Shown here: piece after piece, positions 13,901 through 26,020 of the stretch
Layout: each line of letters opens with the position of its first letter
How positions within the stretch are numbered: position 1 is the stretch's first letter
DNA from: Monarcha castaneiventris obscurior
Taxonomy: Eukaryota > Chordata > Aves > Passeriformes > Monarchidae
Assembly (NCBI GenBank): GCA_026261815.1
Contig: JAMPIT010000890.1
Location: 4,804,001 to 4,868,000, forward strand
Reading direction: 5' to 3'
DNA length: 64,000 nucleotides
Program-made: the position numbers and the translations under genes
Notes under the pieces: generated by a model
The model's input: only the letters and a program-made list of their open reading frames with translations
Told to the model about the DNA's origin: nothing
The model's database searches: none

Positions 13901-14616
13901 CATACAGTGAAGCAAGCATCTCAAAGATGGCAAGGAATTCAAATGAGAAACTTCTTCAGATGGAAAAATCAACATTGCACTGAACAAATTTTCAGAATAT
14001 TTTCTCTCACCAAGGAGAAGATTTTTTTGGTCTGCGTTTTTTCTTTTCAGAAATGTCATGCTCCCAGCCTCTTTGTCTTGTGTTTGAATTTCTGGATAAA
14101 GAGGCAATTTGGAAAGCTGTAATGTTTAATTATGATTCTGAATAACTCAACACCCTGAACCTCTAAAACCATGAAATAAAGCAAGATCCTGGGGGGATTC
14201 TTTTGTCCTTTTAATTATTTTTTCTAATTCAAGATGGCCTCATTTCTCAGCAATCTTGGGATTTGTGATAGCCTGGCTTTTGATCTCTCTCTTCTCCATC
14301 TAGTAATTTTCTTCATGCCACAATTATTCTTGTGTGGAACTACTTCTTTAATATATGATGAAGACATAAGCTTCAGTACTAATCACCCAGACCTGAAATG
14401 TTTCACCAGAAATCCTTCCTGCTCTCTCTGACAGCAATGAAGCCACACAGTTCTTTTGTGTCGTTTGCTGAAGCAGAAATACTTCTCTTTATAGGATGGT
14501 GCTCAGCTCACGAGTGGAACAACATGACTTCAATCAGGAAACTCTCCAAATCATCCTGCAGCAGAAGACAAAGTTCTTGTAGTTCCAGCTGTGTGTCTGA
14601 AATCTAATCACCAAAT
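7924..14616. other. Unique non-coding sequence
   Basis: AT-rich sequence with no supported gene. Open frames at 10007-10390 (plus, 127 codons), 13431-13826 (plus, 131 codons) and 13667-14107 (minus, 146 codons, overlapping the previous one) have no recognisable product and are within chance expectation. At 11272-11303 the 9-mer 'ggttcccag' occurs three times in a row with short spacers. Confidence 0.65.
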
Positions 14617-14671
14617 TCTTTGGCAGGTCTTTGGCAGGTCTTTGGCAGATCTTTGGCAGGTCTTTGGCAGA
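14617..14671 (+). repeat. 11-bp minisatellite, five copies
   Basis: Five consecutive copies of 'tctttggcagg' run without spacers; the third and fifth end in A instead of G. The near identity of the units suggests recent expansion by slippage or unequal exchange. The array ends about 70 bp before a CR1 fragment begins. Confidence 0.92.
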
Positions 14672-14739
14672 TTGGCTCGAAGGCTTAATATGCTATGCTC
14701 CCTCTTCCCTCCATGGCATGTCTTGTCCTCCTGCCTGGA

Positions 14740-15080
14740 GCTGCTCCAGGGAGACCTTTTCACTCTCTGCAACTCTCTGAAAGGAGATTGTAGCCAGTTG
14801 GGGGTTGGCCTCGTCTCCCAGGACAAGAGGACATAGCCTCAAGCTGCACCAGTGGAGGGTCAGGTTGGACATCAGGAAGAATTTCTTCACCAAAAACATT
14901 GTCAAGCGTTGGAAGGGCTGCTCAGGGAAGTGGTGGAGTCCAATCCCTGGAATTATTCAAGAAATGGCTCAATGAGGTACTTAGTGCTGTGGTTTAGTTG
15001 ATATGGTGGTGTTTGGTTGAAGGATGGACTCAATGGTTTTGGAGATCTTTTCCAGCCTCAGTGATTCTGTGGTTCTCTGA
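14740..15080 (+). mobile_element. CR1 LINE, 3' end fragment
   Basis: This is the 3' part of a chicken-repeat-1 LINE: the end of the reverse-transcriptase ORF region and the 3' UTR. Marker phrases include 'gacaagaggacatag-ctcaagctg', 'aggttggacatcaggaagaatttctt', 'gggctgctcagggaagtggtggagtc' and the terminal 'ggactcaatg...ggagatcttttccag' followed by a degenerate 'gattctgtggttctctga' tail. The 5' truncation is normal for CR1. Its reading frame is broken and it cannot encode a functional protein. Boundaries are accurate to about 10-20 bp. Confidence 0.95.
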
Positions 15081-18000
15081 TTTGTGCCTTTGTGCCTTGC
15101 TTCCCACCCTATTGCTCCCACTTCCTAGGCCAGGATGCAGTGTTCAGCCCCTACAGTGTGAGGCACCATAGCAGATCTGTGGGATCGGGGCAGGATCCAT
15201 GGGTAGGCAAATTTGCCCATCTCTCCCTGCACTGGTTCTATCCACTCTGTCTGAAGGATCTGGTGTTGGCTGCTCTTAAAAAGGTGGGACGAGCTAGATA
15301 AATGCAGCCCGACACATCCTGTGTTCACAGACAACATTGTTTGTTAATGAACAAAGCTGGATCTGCTGTTTGTTCACTTTTCACAACGATTTATCATTTG
15401 GGAATGCATTTTTCATGGAGAATAAAAAAAATTTGAAAGCACCTGAGGCATTTAGACAGGCTCAAAGCTCCAAAGAAGCCTTTTTACTTAGATGTTCTGC
15501 TAGCTGAATTAAATAGATTGATAGGGATAATAGATATTAATTCATACCACAGGGTGTGCATGCTAGGTTGCCTCCAGGTATTTGGGGAAAAGCACAAAAT
15601 TCAGTTAAATCCAAACTCACTTGTGTAGAGGCAATCCATATACCAGAATCCCACAGATAACAAATCAAAAGTAAAAGGAAACTTGATGGTAGTTAATGAG
15701 GGCATTTTTTGCTCTATATATCCAGTGTGTTTGAAGGTGTTGTGATGGGAGTGTCACAAAACTTTGGAAAGAAAATTGATATTTTTCTGACTTTTTGTGG
15801 GGCTTTAGTGCTGTTTACACCCCTCTGAATCAGGTGCCTGCAGTATGGACCTGGTACCTGCTCATGCCAGTGCTCCTTCTGGAAGGATGGGGGTGATACC
15901 TCTACTGAAGGATGAGCTAGTGCCCAGAGAAGCCGGTCATGTATTCTGGAGGAGGATGGCTGCTTTTCATTGCAGGACAGTGTACTAACCCTGCTGGTAT
16001 TCCTCTGCCCTGAAATCCTCTCTTCTACTTCACTGAAATTTATCCTAAGCTGCCTTTGTCCCCAAGTCAGGCACTCGAGGAAAGGGTTTGCAGCCAAGGT
16101 TGCACCCTGAATGTGATGAGCAGAATTTGGCACAGTCACCATCACATCAAAAGTCATCTTGCAAACTGGCTTTGTCCTCAGTTTCTTTTGTATCCTGGAG
16201 GCTCAGGTCAAAATCACTGAAGTTGCAAAGTGCTTTAAGGAAACCTGGGTTTAAGCTGTGTTAGTTTGAAAACAGTGCAGGATCCACATCCTTCTGGAGC
16301 AGCCCTGATGTAGAGTTAGAGGGCTTGCTTTGAGTTTTGCTGTTCCAAGAGATTTTGGGAGCTGTTTGAAAGAACATTCGTTGCCCAGGCCAGATGAAGA
16401 TGCTTTATTGTGTGTGCACCGAGAGCAAATATCAACATTTCTGTAAAAGAAAAAAAAGAGATGATTTTTACTCCATAGAATTGCTTCCAGCAGTAGGACA
16501 CTGAAGATGCAGATGTAAGCAGTGTTGCATTTTGGACATGGCTGCATGAGGAAAAGGGAGAGCAAGAACATTAAGGCACAAAGTTTTAGGGCTAGGACAG
16601 CTGACGCAAATTGAAAAAAAAGGATATTTCATACCATAATCATTCATATGACGTCTGCTCAGATATAAAAACCAAGCAAATTACAATGGCATCCCTTCCT
16701 TTGAATGTGTCATCTGTATCTCCCTGCTTGGTTAACAAACTCTCTGAGGGTGCACCAAAAAAAAGTGAAAAATCAAAATCTATGCCAAGATTGTTTTAAG
16801 TACAATTTTTTTGAGTCCTAATAGAATTTCATCCCAATGATGCAGGAATAAAACAATAGCCAAATCAGTTAAACCAGTGGCACATAATCATTCACATGAA
16901 AGTGGGAACCCAAGTGCTGATTCCACTTAAGCATAACTCTTCTTTGGTGAAATTGGGAGGTCTGGATACCATAAAAGGGGTCCAGGAGGGCTGTCAAAAG
17001 AGCTATGCGTGGAGAGACAGACTGCTTAAGAAAAACATGCCTGGTTCCAAAAGCATTTTGTTCCACGTAAACTCATCTGCAGAAGAGTTTTGGCTCACAT
17101 GAGAAAGTGTGAGGAAAAGGAACTGACTAATCATGGGAGAAACTGAAGGCACATCTACCAATTTCAGGAAGGACTGTCTTTCTCCTTCTCTCTCTTACCA
17201 GCTAGGTGATAATTAAAATACATCTATGCAGAAGAATTCTATCTCCCTGAATAAGAGAAGCCTTGAAGTCCTGGGAAATTTTGAAAGTTAAGCAGCCTTA
17301 ATGTGACACAAAGCAATTTTTAACTTGTCATTGCCTACAGAAAAAGTAAAGCTCCAACACTTATTCTGGATTTCCTCAAAATTAGTATATTCTTGCAGTT
17401 ATTCAGAACTCTCAAAAGGATGAGAACCAAAGGTCAGGATGATCAAAAGTTCAGAGTGCCCTGAAGGGATGAATAGGAATGCTACAAGTGGGTTGGCAGT
17501 TTATTGGCAGTGATAATAATGGTAGGGGATGTCTTAGCTGGCAGATAGAAAGTGTTCTGTGCCATGACAAAAGCTTGTGGGGCCAGCCTCAACTGAGAGC
17601 CACATAGCAGCTGTCACTCTGCATGTCTGGCTGACTGGCTTTCTCAGGACTGAGTTAAACAGCCCTTGGCCTCAACTTCCATTTCTAAGCAGCAAGAATA
17701 TTTATGTGGCAGCTTTCCGACTCATCTCCTGCAGCAGGGACAGCCTGTAGGCAGGCTCGCTCTTATGGGGGAGTGCTCTTCATCCCAGCAGCATATCCTG
17801 CACCAGAGGGAGAACAGCCCTCCTGCCCAGGACACTGCACTGAGGCAAGGTGAAATGCAAGTCTTTCCATCTTGCCACTCGTGGTAACCCCTCACCATGT
17901 TTGTGCCTACTGACCAGCCAGTGTATTCCAGCAGCAGAGTTTCCTAAGCCAGATGTTAACTCAGGATTTCAGGTGGGTGACCTGCAGGTCATAACCTAGA

Positions 18001-21000
18001 TGTGTGTGTTTTTCAGAAATATCTTTTATATGCTCCTGTTTGATAGGCTGGCAGGCTGTCTTTTTCTCACTACAAATTGCTTTTGTGGTGTTTTCTTTCA
18101 GCTGTTCTGTCATACCAGGAAGTTTTTCTCACCTGGCTCAAGAGAGACGGGAACTCTGTTTGAAACAGTCTGTGACAAACATGCAAATAACCTGATCCAG
18201 ACTTGGATGTGAATTTTCATTTCTCCAAAAGGCAGTCTTCTTTCAAACTGGGGCTTTTGCTCTGTCCTTGAAAGAGACGGGAGCTAGTTGCAGAATGCAG
18301 ATCTGTAGGAAAGTTTTCAACATCCTGCTGTGTGATGGCCTATACCTTGTATTTAATTTCAGGTCACTTTCTAGCACTGGGTATTTAATTTCTCATCTGT
18401 CCTATGAGTCCTACTTTACTTTACAATTGTTGATGCCTCTGAAAGCTCCTGCCAACAGTTTGCCATCTGTTTTAAACTAAAACCATTTAGTTTCTCTTGA
18501 TGTGAGACAAAGCCATCTGATACGAAAATATGAACAGTAGGTGGCCAGCTTATCACTTTTTAATGTACATGAAAACTCACAAACAGTATGCAGGGGCTTT
18601 GGTAATGTTCACCATCTACAGACCCTTCCAGAGAGCCTCATTTAAGGCTAAGTGCAGCCATCTCCTAGATGTGCAGGATTATGACTCCACCTCAAGAGAC
18701 TATTCTTTTATCATCACCACTGTTCATTTAAAATATGTGTGAAACTATGGGAAAACTGTTTTCTTGTTTGAAACGACTCTAACTTTTCTTAATTTAGGAG
18801 TCATTAAAATGTTGGTGCTTGTGCACCTGAATGTTCCTTAAGTGCCCCTGGTGTGAGTGGAGAGAGGAATGACTGCTCATTATGTCTCTTATGAGAGAAA
18901 TGAGGACTGTCAGGTGAAAATAGCAGGAGATGGATTAAAACCAAGAGGCAGTTCTTGTGTGTGGCACTCCTGGCCAAAGCTTGGCTGCAAAGTGTTTCGG
19001 GGATTCAAGTGGAAACAGGAAAAGTTGGTGAAGAGAACTACAGTGTGAGGCTTTCTTGAACATAAAAGCAACATCCATCTCAGGAATGGAGGCTGGGAAG
19101 CACATGACAGAAATGTTACTCTGTTTGACTTCGTCTGATATTCCTCCCTAGAAAATCTCTTCAGTCCACTCTCAGGAGCCGGAGGTCTTTGGTCAGCAGA
19201 AGCACAGAGTAGAGACATGGAGTGGGATGTTGGAGACATGGACAGTGGTATGCTTTTGCTGTCATCAGGGGAAGACAGTTTTCCTTCTGATAAACTGACA
19301 GTGACTGCCATGTGAAAAAGAAGTCCTCTTCAAGCCTTCTTAGACTGAGAGCAGCTTTGGCCTTCAAAAGTGCCTTTCATTACTTCAGGCCATTTTCTCA
19401 AATTATGGGTCTAAAATGGAAGCACCGGTGAATTACTTTATATAAAAAAATACACAGTTGAGACAAATCAACGTGAAGCAACAGAGAAATCAATAATGAT
19501 GCATCATAAGAGCCAAAATCTGTAGGAACTCTGTTTTGTAATGGTGCTGGTTTTTAGCTGAAATAGTGGCTCACCATTTGAACCACTCCAGCACTGGGGG
19601 AAAAGACCTCAGAGCAGGTCCCAAATGAATTAATTTTGCTGTACCTCTTATGCTACAGCTGCAACAAGAGGCAGGACCAAAACAGAATGTGAGGAGAGCA
19701 CTATGGCAGCTGTAGGTGGAAGAGAGCAAGTTAGGAAGCAGTGGCTGGACCTGGGTTGGAATATAAGGTAACAAGAGGAGCAACTGCCCAGAAATTTACA
19801 GAGAAACAGAAAGGTGCCCAGAAACGATGCTGGTTCAGGAAAAGAATATGTCCTGGAAAAGTATCTGTATAAGTGAAGAGGCAGAGGAGTCTGTAGCCTG
19901 TTGCATTGTGCTAAAATGGAAAGGCCACTGTTTGCAAGCCCTGGTCACTTAGGAACCAGGTCAGACCCGTGGTTCAGCAAGATACTGCCCTCTGTGTTTC
20001 TACTGTGCTTTTTAAAGTGATCTACTGACTTAAGGGAATATTTTTCAAAAGTTATCACAGGGGGATTTACGAACACACAGCTCAGTTCCTCTCAAAAACT
20101 CTTATGCTCCCAAATTAAGCTCTCTTGAAATCTCCCTAGTAACCATTATTTATAATACAGCCCAATTCTAACAGTTGCATCTTAATTTTTCCCTTTCATT
20201 TATGAAATATTAGTGATCATTTTAGCTTCTTGAAAGATAAAGGACAATGGTACAAATTGTATTTCTTCCAACTTGCATTTTTATAATTAGTTCCCAGCCG
20301 GCCTTTTTCATCGTTCCTGAAATGTAACTGAACCAGTGATAGAAAGAAAAAGGAAACAAAGGAAAATCAAAGCCGTGTTTGATCAGTATTGGAGTATGTA
20401 TCAATCCTAAACCAAATGCTTCTGGCAGCTTCCAAAAAAAGGAATACAAAGAAAGAAATTGTATTACGGGAGAGTCATCTGCAGATCACTGTTAACAATA
20501 ATTAACAGTACAAAAAAAAGGGATTCTCACGGGAATATGCATCTTCCAAAGATAAGGTAATGGCGTTGTACCCTCTAACTGATTACATGAATTGATGCCT
20601 TGATCACAGCACTTCAGATAAGGCACTGACAAATCAGTGCTGCCACTGGCACTTAGGAGAAAGAGGAGCAATTGGTGCAGTTTCTGGGACCATTCCCAGT
20701 GTAGAGATCCCACACAAATGTGATGTCGATAAAAAGTTTTCTAATCCAACCCAAAACCCACGGGGGGAAAATGAGAGTGCCCGAGCAGGACAGGGAACTT
20801 GCCTTGTTTTATTGGAGTGTCCACCCAGAAAAACTGAGAACCAAATTGGACCAGACAACAGTGTGACTGTATCCACAAGTTTTTAGTTTAAGAACAGTAT
20901 AAAGACTCTAAAAGAAGAGACAAGCCCTTCCCAAAGGAGCTTGGGGTGATGTTAGAGGTCAGGATTGAAAATGTTTTAACTTAAGACCTTGAATACCATC

Positions 21001-21007
21001 CCACTAG
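15081..21007. other. Unique non-coding sequence
   Basis: No gene or RNA recognised. The frame at 15714-16157 (minus, 147 codons) lacks any domain I know. A short phrase at about 19945-19998 ('aggtcagacccgtggttcag...atactgccctctg') resembles a segment common in reptile and bird interspersed repeats, but it is too short for a firm call. Confidence 0.65.
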
Positions 21008-21008
21008 G

Positions 21009-21079
21009 TTTAAAACAAAGCTAAGCTTTTTTGTGCACTAAGGGAAGCTTTGTTTTAAAGGGAAACTTAGCTTTAAAAC
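21009..21079. repeat. Compound inverted repeat (alternative hairpins)
   Basis: A perfect 14-bp inverted repeat pairs 21009-21022 (tttaaaacaaagct) with 21046-21059 across a 23-nt loop. The right arm overlaps a second perfect 9-bp arm pair, 21052-21060 with 21071-21079 (gttttaaag / ctttaaaac). A third perfect 9-bp pair is 21017-21025 with 21066-21074 (aaagctaag / cttagcttt). These pairings are mutually exclusive. It could be a remnant of a foldback element or chance in AT-rich DNA; no terminal duplication is evident. Confidence 0.75.
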
Positions 21080-22667
21080 AGAGAGAAACTTTGTACTGGA
21101 TTTGGGCCTTCAAATTTCTTGTATTTTTCTAAGACATAATATTTTAGGCAGCCTGGTGCTTACATCTTTCTTTGCTGGGTTTCCCATTTGGAAAAAGGAT
21201 ATTTGTTTCCTTAGTTCTGTGCAGAACAGGCCAGACTTTCAGTTGTCTGCACACCACATGTCCTTCGGTCTGGTTATCCCAGCTCATTCCAGATGAAGTT
21301 AAGGTCTAGTACAAGCCTATACAATCCATATACAGAGACTCATGTATGAATTTATGTAAGTGGGAACACAGTTAGTCTGATTTAATGTAAATATAGTCCA
21401 TAAAATTTATATTGATAACCACTTTAATGTCAGCTAGATTCTTTTCTGTACATGAAAATTGAAAGAGCCAGTTCTGCAGTACCTTTTCATTCACTCTCCT
21501 GTAGCAGATGCAAAAGTAGTTTGTTTTGATGATTGCAATGTGAAAGACTCTTTGTCCAGTAGGCTTTATATGTAATCTTTCCAGATGGCCACTCTCTTAG
21601 CAAAGTGGGGTAAAGTAGGAGCCCACTCCGGATGTGAAGTCCAGCTGTTTGCCAGCTGGATTTTCAAAGGCACAGGCTGATCCCAAGATCACTTACCTTT
21701 GTCTCGACATGTTTTGTGCTGCATTTCTAAAGTTTGTCATTCACAGCTGCCATGCCTGATCTTACTGTGCACTCAGTATGGAAACAGCTTCCTGGAAAAC
21801 ACAAGGAGTGAAAAAAAAACACCCCAATTTTCTCATCATAAGCACATTGCAAATGAACAGTTTTGCTGAGGGGATTTGATGAAAACTTCACTCTTGAACT
21901 CATGCAACTATTCCTCCCTTCCCAACATTAAGATCATTATGAAGACTATTTTTAAATTGTTTTAAACATTAGGAAAAAGAATGAAAACATGCAGTGTAAG
22001 ACCATATGCCTTAGCTGTGCTTTCTTGTTCATACTCATTCATGACACAAGATAAGTTTTTCAGAAAGGCAGAGAGGCAGTGTGTGGTTTCCACCTTAGTG
22101 AAATCAGGACACTTCTGAAGGATTTCTATCTGGTAGTTATGAACTGAATCGCAAGCAGTAATTAGCAGAAAAAAAAATCAAAATTTAGGTGGCTGCTTCA
22201 GTCAGATTAAAGTTAAGCACATGCTTAGATTTAATGGGATACCTTGAAAAACCCACTTGTGTCAGCATGAATGCTTATCTTATGCATATATTTACATTTA
22301 GGAATATATTTACTGTGAAACAGAAAACTTCAAGTAGCTCATTTAAGTAAATTGTGTTCCCATGAAGAAATAAAAGTTCTTTACGTGATAAAAGTGGTAA
22401 AAAGCCCCTGTCTTTAGACTTGCTGCTAAGAGAGAAGATTGTCTTTCCGCAGTGTCACTACCACGTTGAATGGTGAAAATATCATGTAATCACCTTAATT
22501 TTCAAAATGTCTGTGAAACATCGTAGTGAAGACACGTGGGAGGGAAGATCTGATCCAATGAGCACTCAGTTTTCACTTTACACAGAAGATGAAGCCAAAC
22601 TCTTCTTGGAGTTATGCAGCACAAGGGTAAGGAGGCTAATAATTAGTAGATAGGTTCTTGCAAGTGG

Positions 22668-22699
22668 GAGCAGCTGAGAACTGGAGCATCTGAGAACTG
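22668..22699 (+). repeat. 16-bp tandem duplication
   Basis: Two adjacent copies of 'gagca-ctgagaactg' (16 bp, one mismatch), followed by a partial third copy beginning 'gaacag'. It is a small local duplication with no associated element. Confidence 0.8.
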
Positions 22700-22787
22700 G
22701 AACAGGCTGTGGAGTCTCCATTCTCGGATAATTTTGAAACTAATCTCTGCAAGAGAAGACAAGACTCTGCAAAAACTCATTTGATGG

Positions 22788-22860
22788 AGCTGTGCTTCGA
22801 GCAAATTTGAACCCAAGGCCTCCAGAGAGCCCTTTCCAACCTGAGTTATTTGGTGATTGA
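22788..22860 (+). mobile_element. CR1 LINE, short divergent 3' end
   Basis: The order 'gctgtgcttcgagca', 'aacccaaggcctccagag', 'ccctttccaacctgagttatt', 'tggtgattga' follows the CR1 3' UTR end ('ctgctttgagcag...gacctccagaggtcccttccaacctcaattattctatgatt'). Divergence is higher than in the 14.7-kb copy, so it is probably an older insertion. Only the last 70 or so bases survive. Confidence 0.68.
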
Positions 22861-25225
22861 GATGTTAACATCAAGCAAGGAAGAGAGAACCAAATGAAGG
22901 AATGTAAGATAATGCACCAGAAGTAAGTAAAATTGAGGATGAGTTGCTGTGAAGGTGGTGGATTGATGGCCACAGACTTCAGTATTGAGAAGAGCATGAG
23001 ATATATGAAATTACTCCCTTTGTGAAGATTTTGGATTCCTGGAACTGCGCAGTATGTGCTAGGTGGGATTTTCTGAAGTATTTAGATGTCTTTTGTTCAG
23101 ATTCATGCCAAGAGGCCCCTCTGCATTTGAGTCTTTCAAATGTCCCAAATATATTTGGGATTCATTCATGTGGGGACTGCTGGAGTCTACCTTGCTCTTA
23201 GACTCATGTACTGGCAAAGAATAACTTGACGTGTGGAAGTAAACTCGAGATTGCTGACTTTGGTTCTCCAACATGAAATGAGATCACACAGAAATCAAAG
23301 TGGTCTTAAGGATGAGTCCAGAACAAACTTTCACCACTGCCTACAAAGGTGTTTCCCAGGATCATTCTGAAATTCTTTTAGGAATGGCCCAAATCTGATA
23401 AAAGTAAAAAAAAAAAAAAAAAGTGTTACAGTAAAGTGTAAGATGCTGAGTAATAGGAAATAATTTTGAGAATCTCACTTGAAGCTTCTATTTTTGGATC
23501 AATTGCTACTGGTGAATTAAGGCAGAAAAATGTTGGGGGTATTTTCAAAAACTGAGAACAAAATTTTGCTCTGACTTTATTCATATGCCTTTTGATCTAC
23601 TTAGTCATAGATCAAATCTATACAGGTGTCCATGAAAAGCAGGTTTTTTAAAAAATCCATCAAACAAACCATCCCAACATGAGCCTAACTAATCAGTATT
23701 GCATCATTCAGTTGGGGAAACAGAAGCTGAACTGTGTTACCGTGGTAACTGTTCTCACTATTTGACTTCACACTTGGGAGTATCACATTTTGAAAAAAGA
23801 CTATTTGCATCATTTTTGTGGCCCAAACAATCTTCTCTGTTCAAAAAGGAAAATCCTTATATTTAATGCAAATATGTCAAGAGAAAACCTGGTGCTACCC
23901 TTCTAAAGTGTACTCCACATCACATCTGGTAGGCTTGGACATAATTAATTGCAAGTGGAATGTAAAGGAATGGCAAGCCAAAAATCTTTAACATAATTTC
24001 TAATCATGCCTTATGCCAATCTCTCAGTCCTGCCAGTGTGAACCAATGATCCTAGGGATGGGATTTGATGTTTTCTGGCACCTGAAAGAAACTGTCAGTA
24101 GTTTTTGGGAACAAAAATGAGAGAATTCTTAATAGAATTTACCAACTCCAGGATATCACTTGCTGAGGGCTGTTTGACAACAAAAATCAGTGCATGTTCC
24201 AGGAGAGAATGGTAGCCTTATCCAGAGAGGAGACAGAACATTCAATTCCCAGACATATCCCCACCTGTGTTTTACTGTGAGCAAACTTTCCTCCTTTCTT
24301 TTTTCTCTCTTACAACAGTTCATCCTCTTGCTCACATGACCAGCTGAATGGTCAGATTCCTACCAAAGCTGTGTGCCTGGATGAAGTAGTCATGGCCTGA
24401 ACCATGCAGACAGGTTATTGAATCTGAAAATCTGCTCATTCAAGTGGATGTGCCAGGTAACAGAGAGCAGCAGAGCTTCTTTGAAGTCAGGATGAGAGCC
24501 TGGATCAGAGCTAACTTCTCTGGAACTCTAATCCCTGTACCACACAGCCCTGGGAGACAGGTCAGGATTCAAACATCCTGTCCAAAAATAAGGTGGTGTT
24601 ACTGAAAGGGAAGCTATGTGTGTATCCAAAACCACATTTTTCTCTTTTTTGCTTAATCTTGGAGCTCTGTGTTTAGACCAGCAACAACGACATATCCCAA
24701 CATTTGAGCAGCCAAGAAGCCCTGGAAGGACCCAAGTATGACTTGCCAGAAGAACACCCTGAGATCGAACTGACTCAAGACTGCACAAAAGAAAACATGG
24801 ACACTAGATATATTTGCCTTGCAGGCCATCAGCTTCTTGATAGTGTAGCTTTAGCCACTATGTACATCAGAAAAAATTAGTAATTGCCATCAGTTGCACA
24901 TGAGTCCTATGCAGTTACCTCACTCTGGTTTCTACCCCGGTCTCTGTCACAAGCAGGCATTGTCTGTGCTAACTCCTAAGCTTTAGCTCCCTCTAACTCC
25001 AGTGGTGACAGCTCCTGGGGAAATGGGAGCCACTGTCACAGGGGTAAGCCAGCACCAAGAAGGGCATGCACCCTCTGCACCACCATGGCAACTCTGGGAG
25101 ACTCCAGTAAACCACATTTCCTCTAACCCTACCTCCCATCTTGTCTACATTAGACACCAAACTGGGAAGCTCTCCCCAGTTAAAAAAGCATAAACACTTC
25201 ATGTGCCGGGGCTATCTGAATACAG
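22861..25225. other. Unique non-coding sequence with poly-A tract
   Basis: No gene recognised. A pure A tract of about 17 bases lies at 23406-23422 with no retrocopy body visible upstream. At 23068-23090 'gggattttctgaagtattta' weakly resembles the start of an ancient palindromic repeat, but the rest does not align. Confidence 0.6.
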
Positions 25226-26020
25226 GTGCTAGCATTTAATAAAATTGCAAAGGAAGAGGTAGTTGATACACAGCTGATAAAACCAGGAACTAGAACAGAG
25301 CACTACGATGAGAAGAGCCATATTTGGTTCAACTCCCAATGCTTAAAGCCTTCTGGATACATCAAACTATGGGACATCCCCTGGCTCATCCTTGATAACA
25401 TCAGCAGGATACCCAGAGAGTTCATCTTGTTGCCTAATTGGCCAGACTGGTGAAAACAGATGTCCAGGTTTCTGTATGTGAATATGTGTGGCTGCAGCTG
25501 AACAGCAACATGTACTTCTGGTGTCCAGCCAGCCTGAAACCTTTCCTCACTGAGCAGCACACGGCCCCTGGAGCACAGGCTACCAGCTGCACCCTGGGGA
25601 ACCATTGCTGTGTGCTCCATACTGCCCCAGTCACTCATATCCCTAATCCAACTGTCTTTACAGCAATTAAACCTTGAAGCAAGAATTTCTGTGGAGAGCT
25701 CAAAGCAAAAACTGACAAAGGAATATGGGTGCTGGTTCTTGCCTCTATTTCCTTGCTGTGGGCAGTTTGCTGCCTTCCGGCTCTCCCTTCTTCCCGTGGT
25801 GATGACTGCTGTATCCAATCTTTCTGTACAACCACAGTGCAGCCTGAATGTTCCTCTCTCTGCAAGGGACTTGACAAAAGAGTGTGTTTTAGGGAAGTCC
25901 ACACATTCAGACAACCAGGAGGTGTCTGGTTCCTTACTCAGCTATGGTATTTCCCCTTTGTGTGTGACTTTCAGCATTACACCTTCTTGGCTTCCATTCA
26001 GCAGAGCACTTAAACACTAG
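25226..26020. other. Open-frame-rich block, no recognised gene
   Basis: Frames are open on both strands across roughly 800 bp: 25226-25453, 25438-25677, 25610-26020 and 25729-26013 on plus, and 25303-25914 (203 codons, the longest in the window) on minus. The block is somewhat more GC-rich than its surroundings, which alone lengthens chance frames. The plus-strand frame around 25720-26013 has a hydrophobic segment and many cysteines, but I recognise no family. It could be a decayed retroelement or retrocopy, a non-coding RNA exon, or chance. I do not assign a gene. Confidence 0.3.

Noticed and set aside
13431..14107. Overlapping 131-codon plus and 146-codon minus frames
   Set aside because: Both frames cover the same DNA, neither has a domain, and they look like a locally stop-poor patch.
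15714..16157. 147-codon minus-strand frame
   Set aside because: No domain or homology recognised; single isolated frame without supporting signals.
19945..19998. Segment resembling a common reptile/bird repeat ('gtcagacccgtggttcag')
   Set aside because: Too short and without supporting flanks to call an element.
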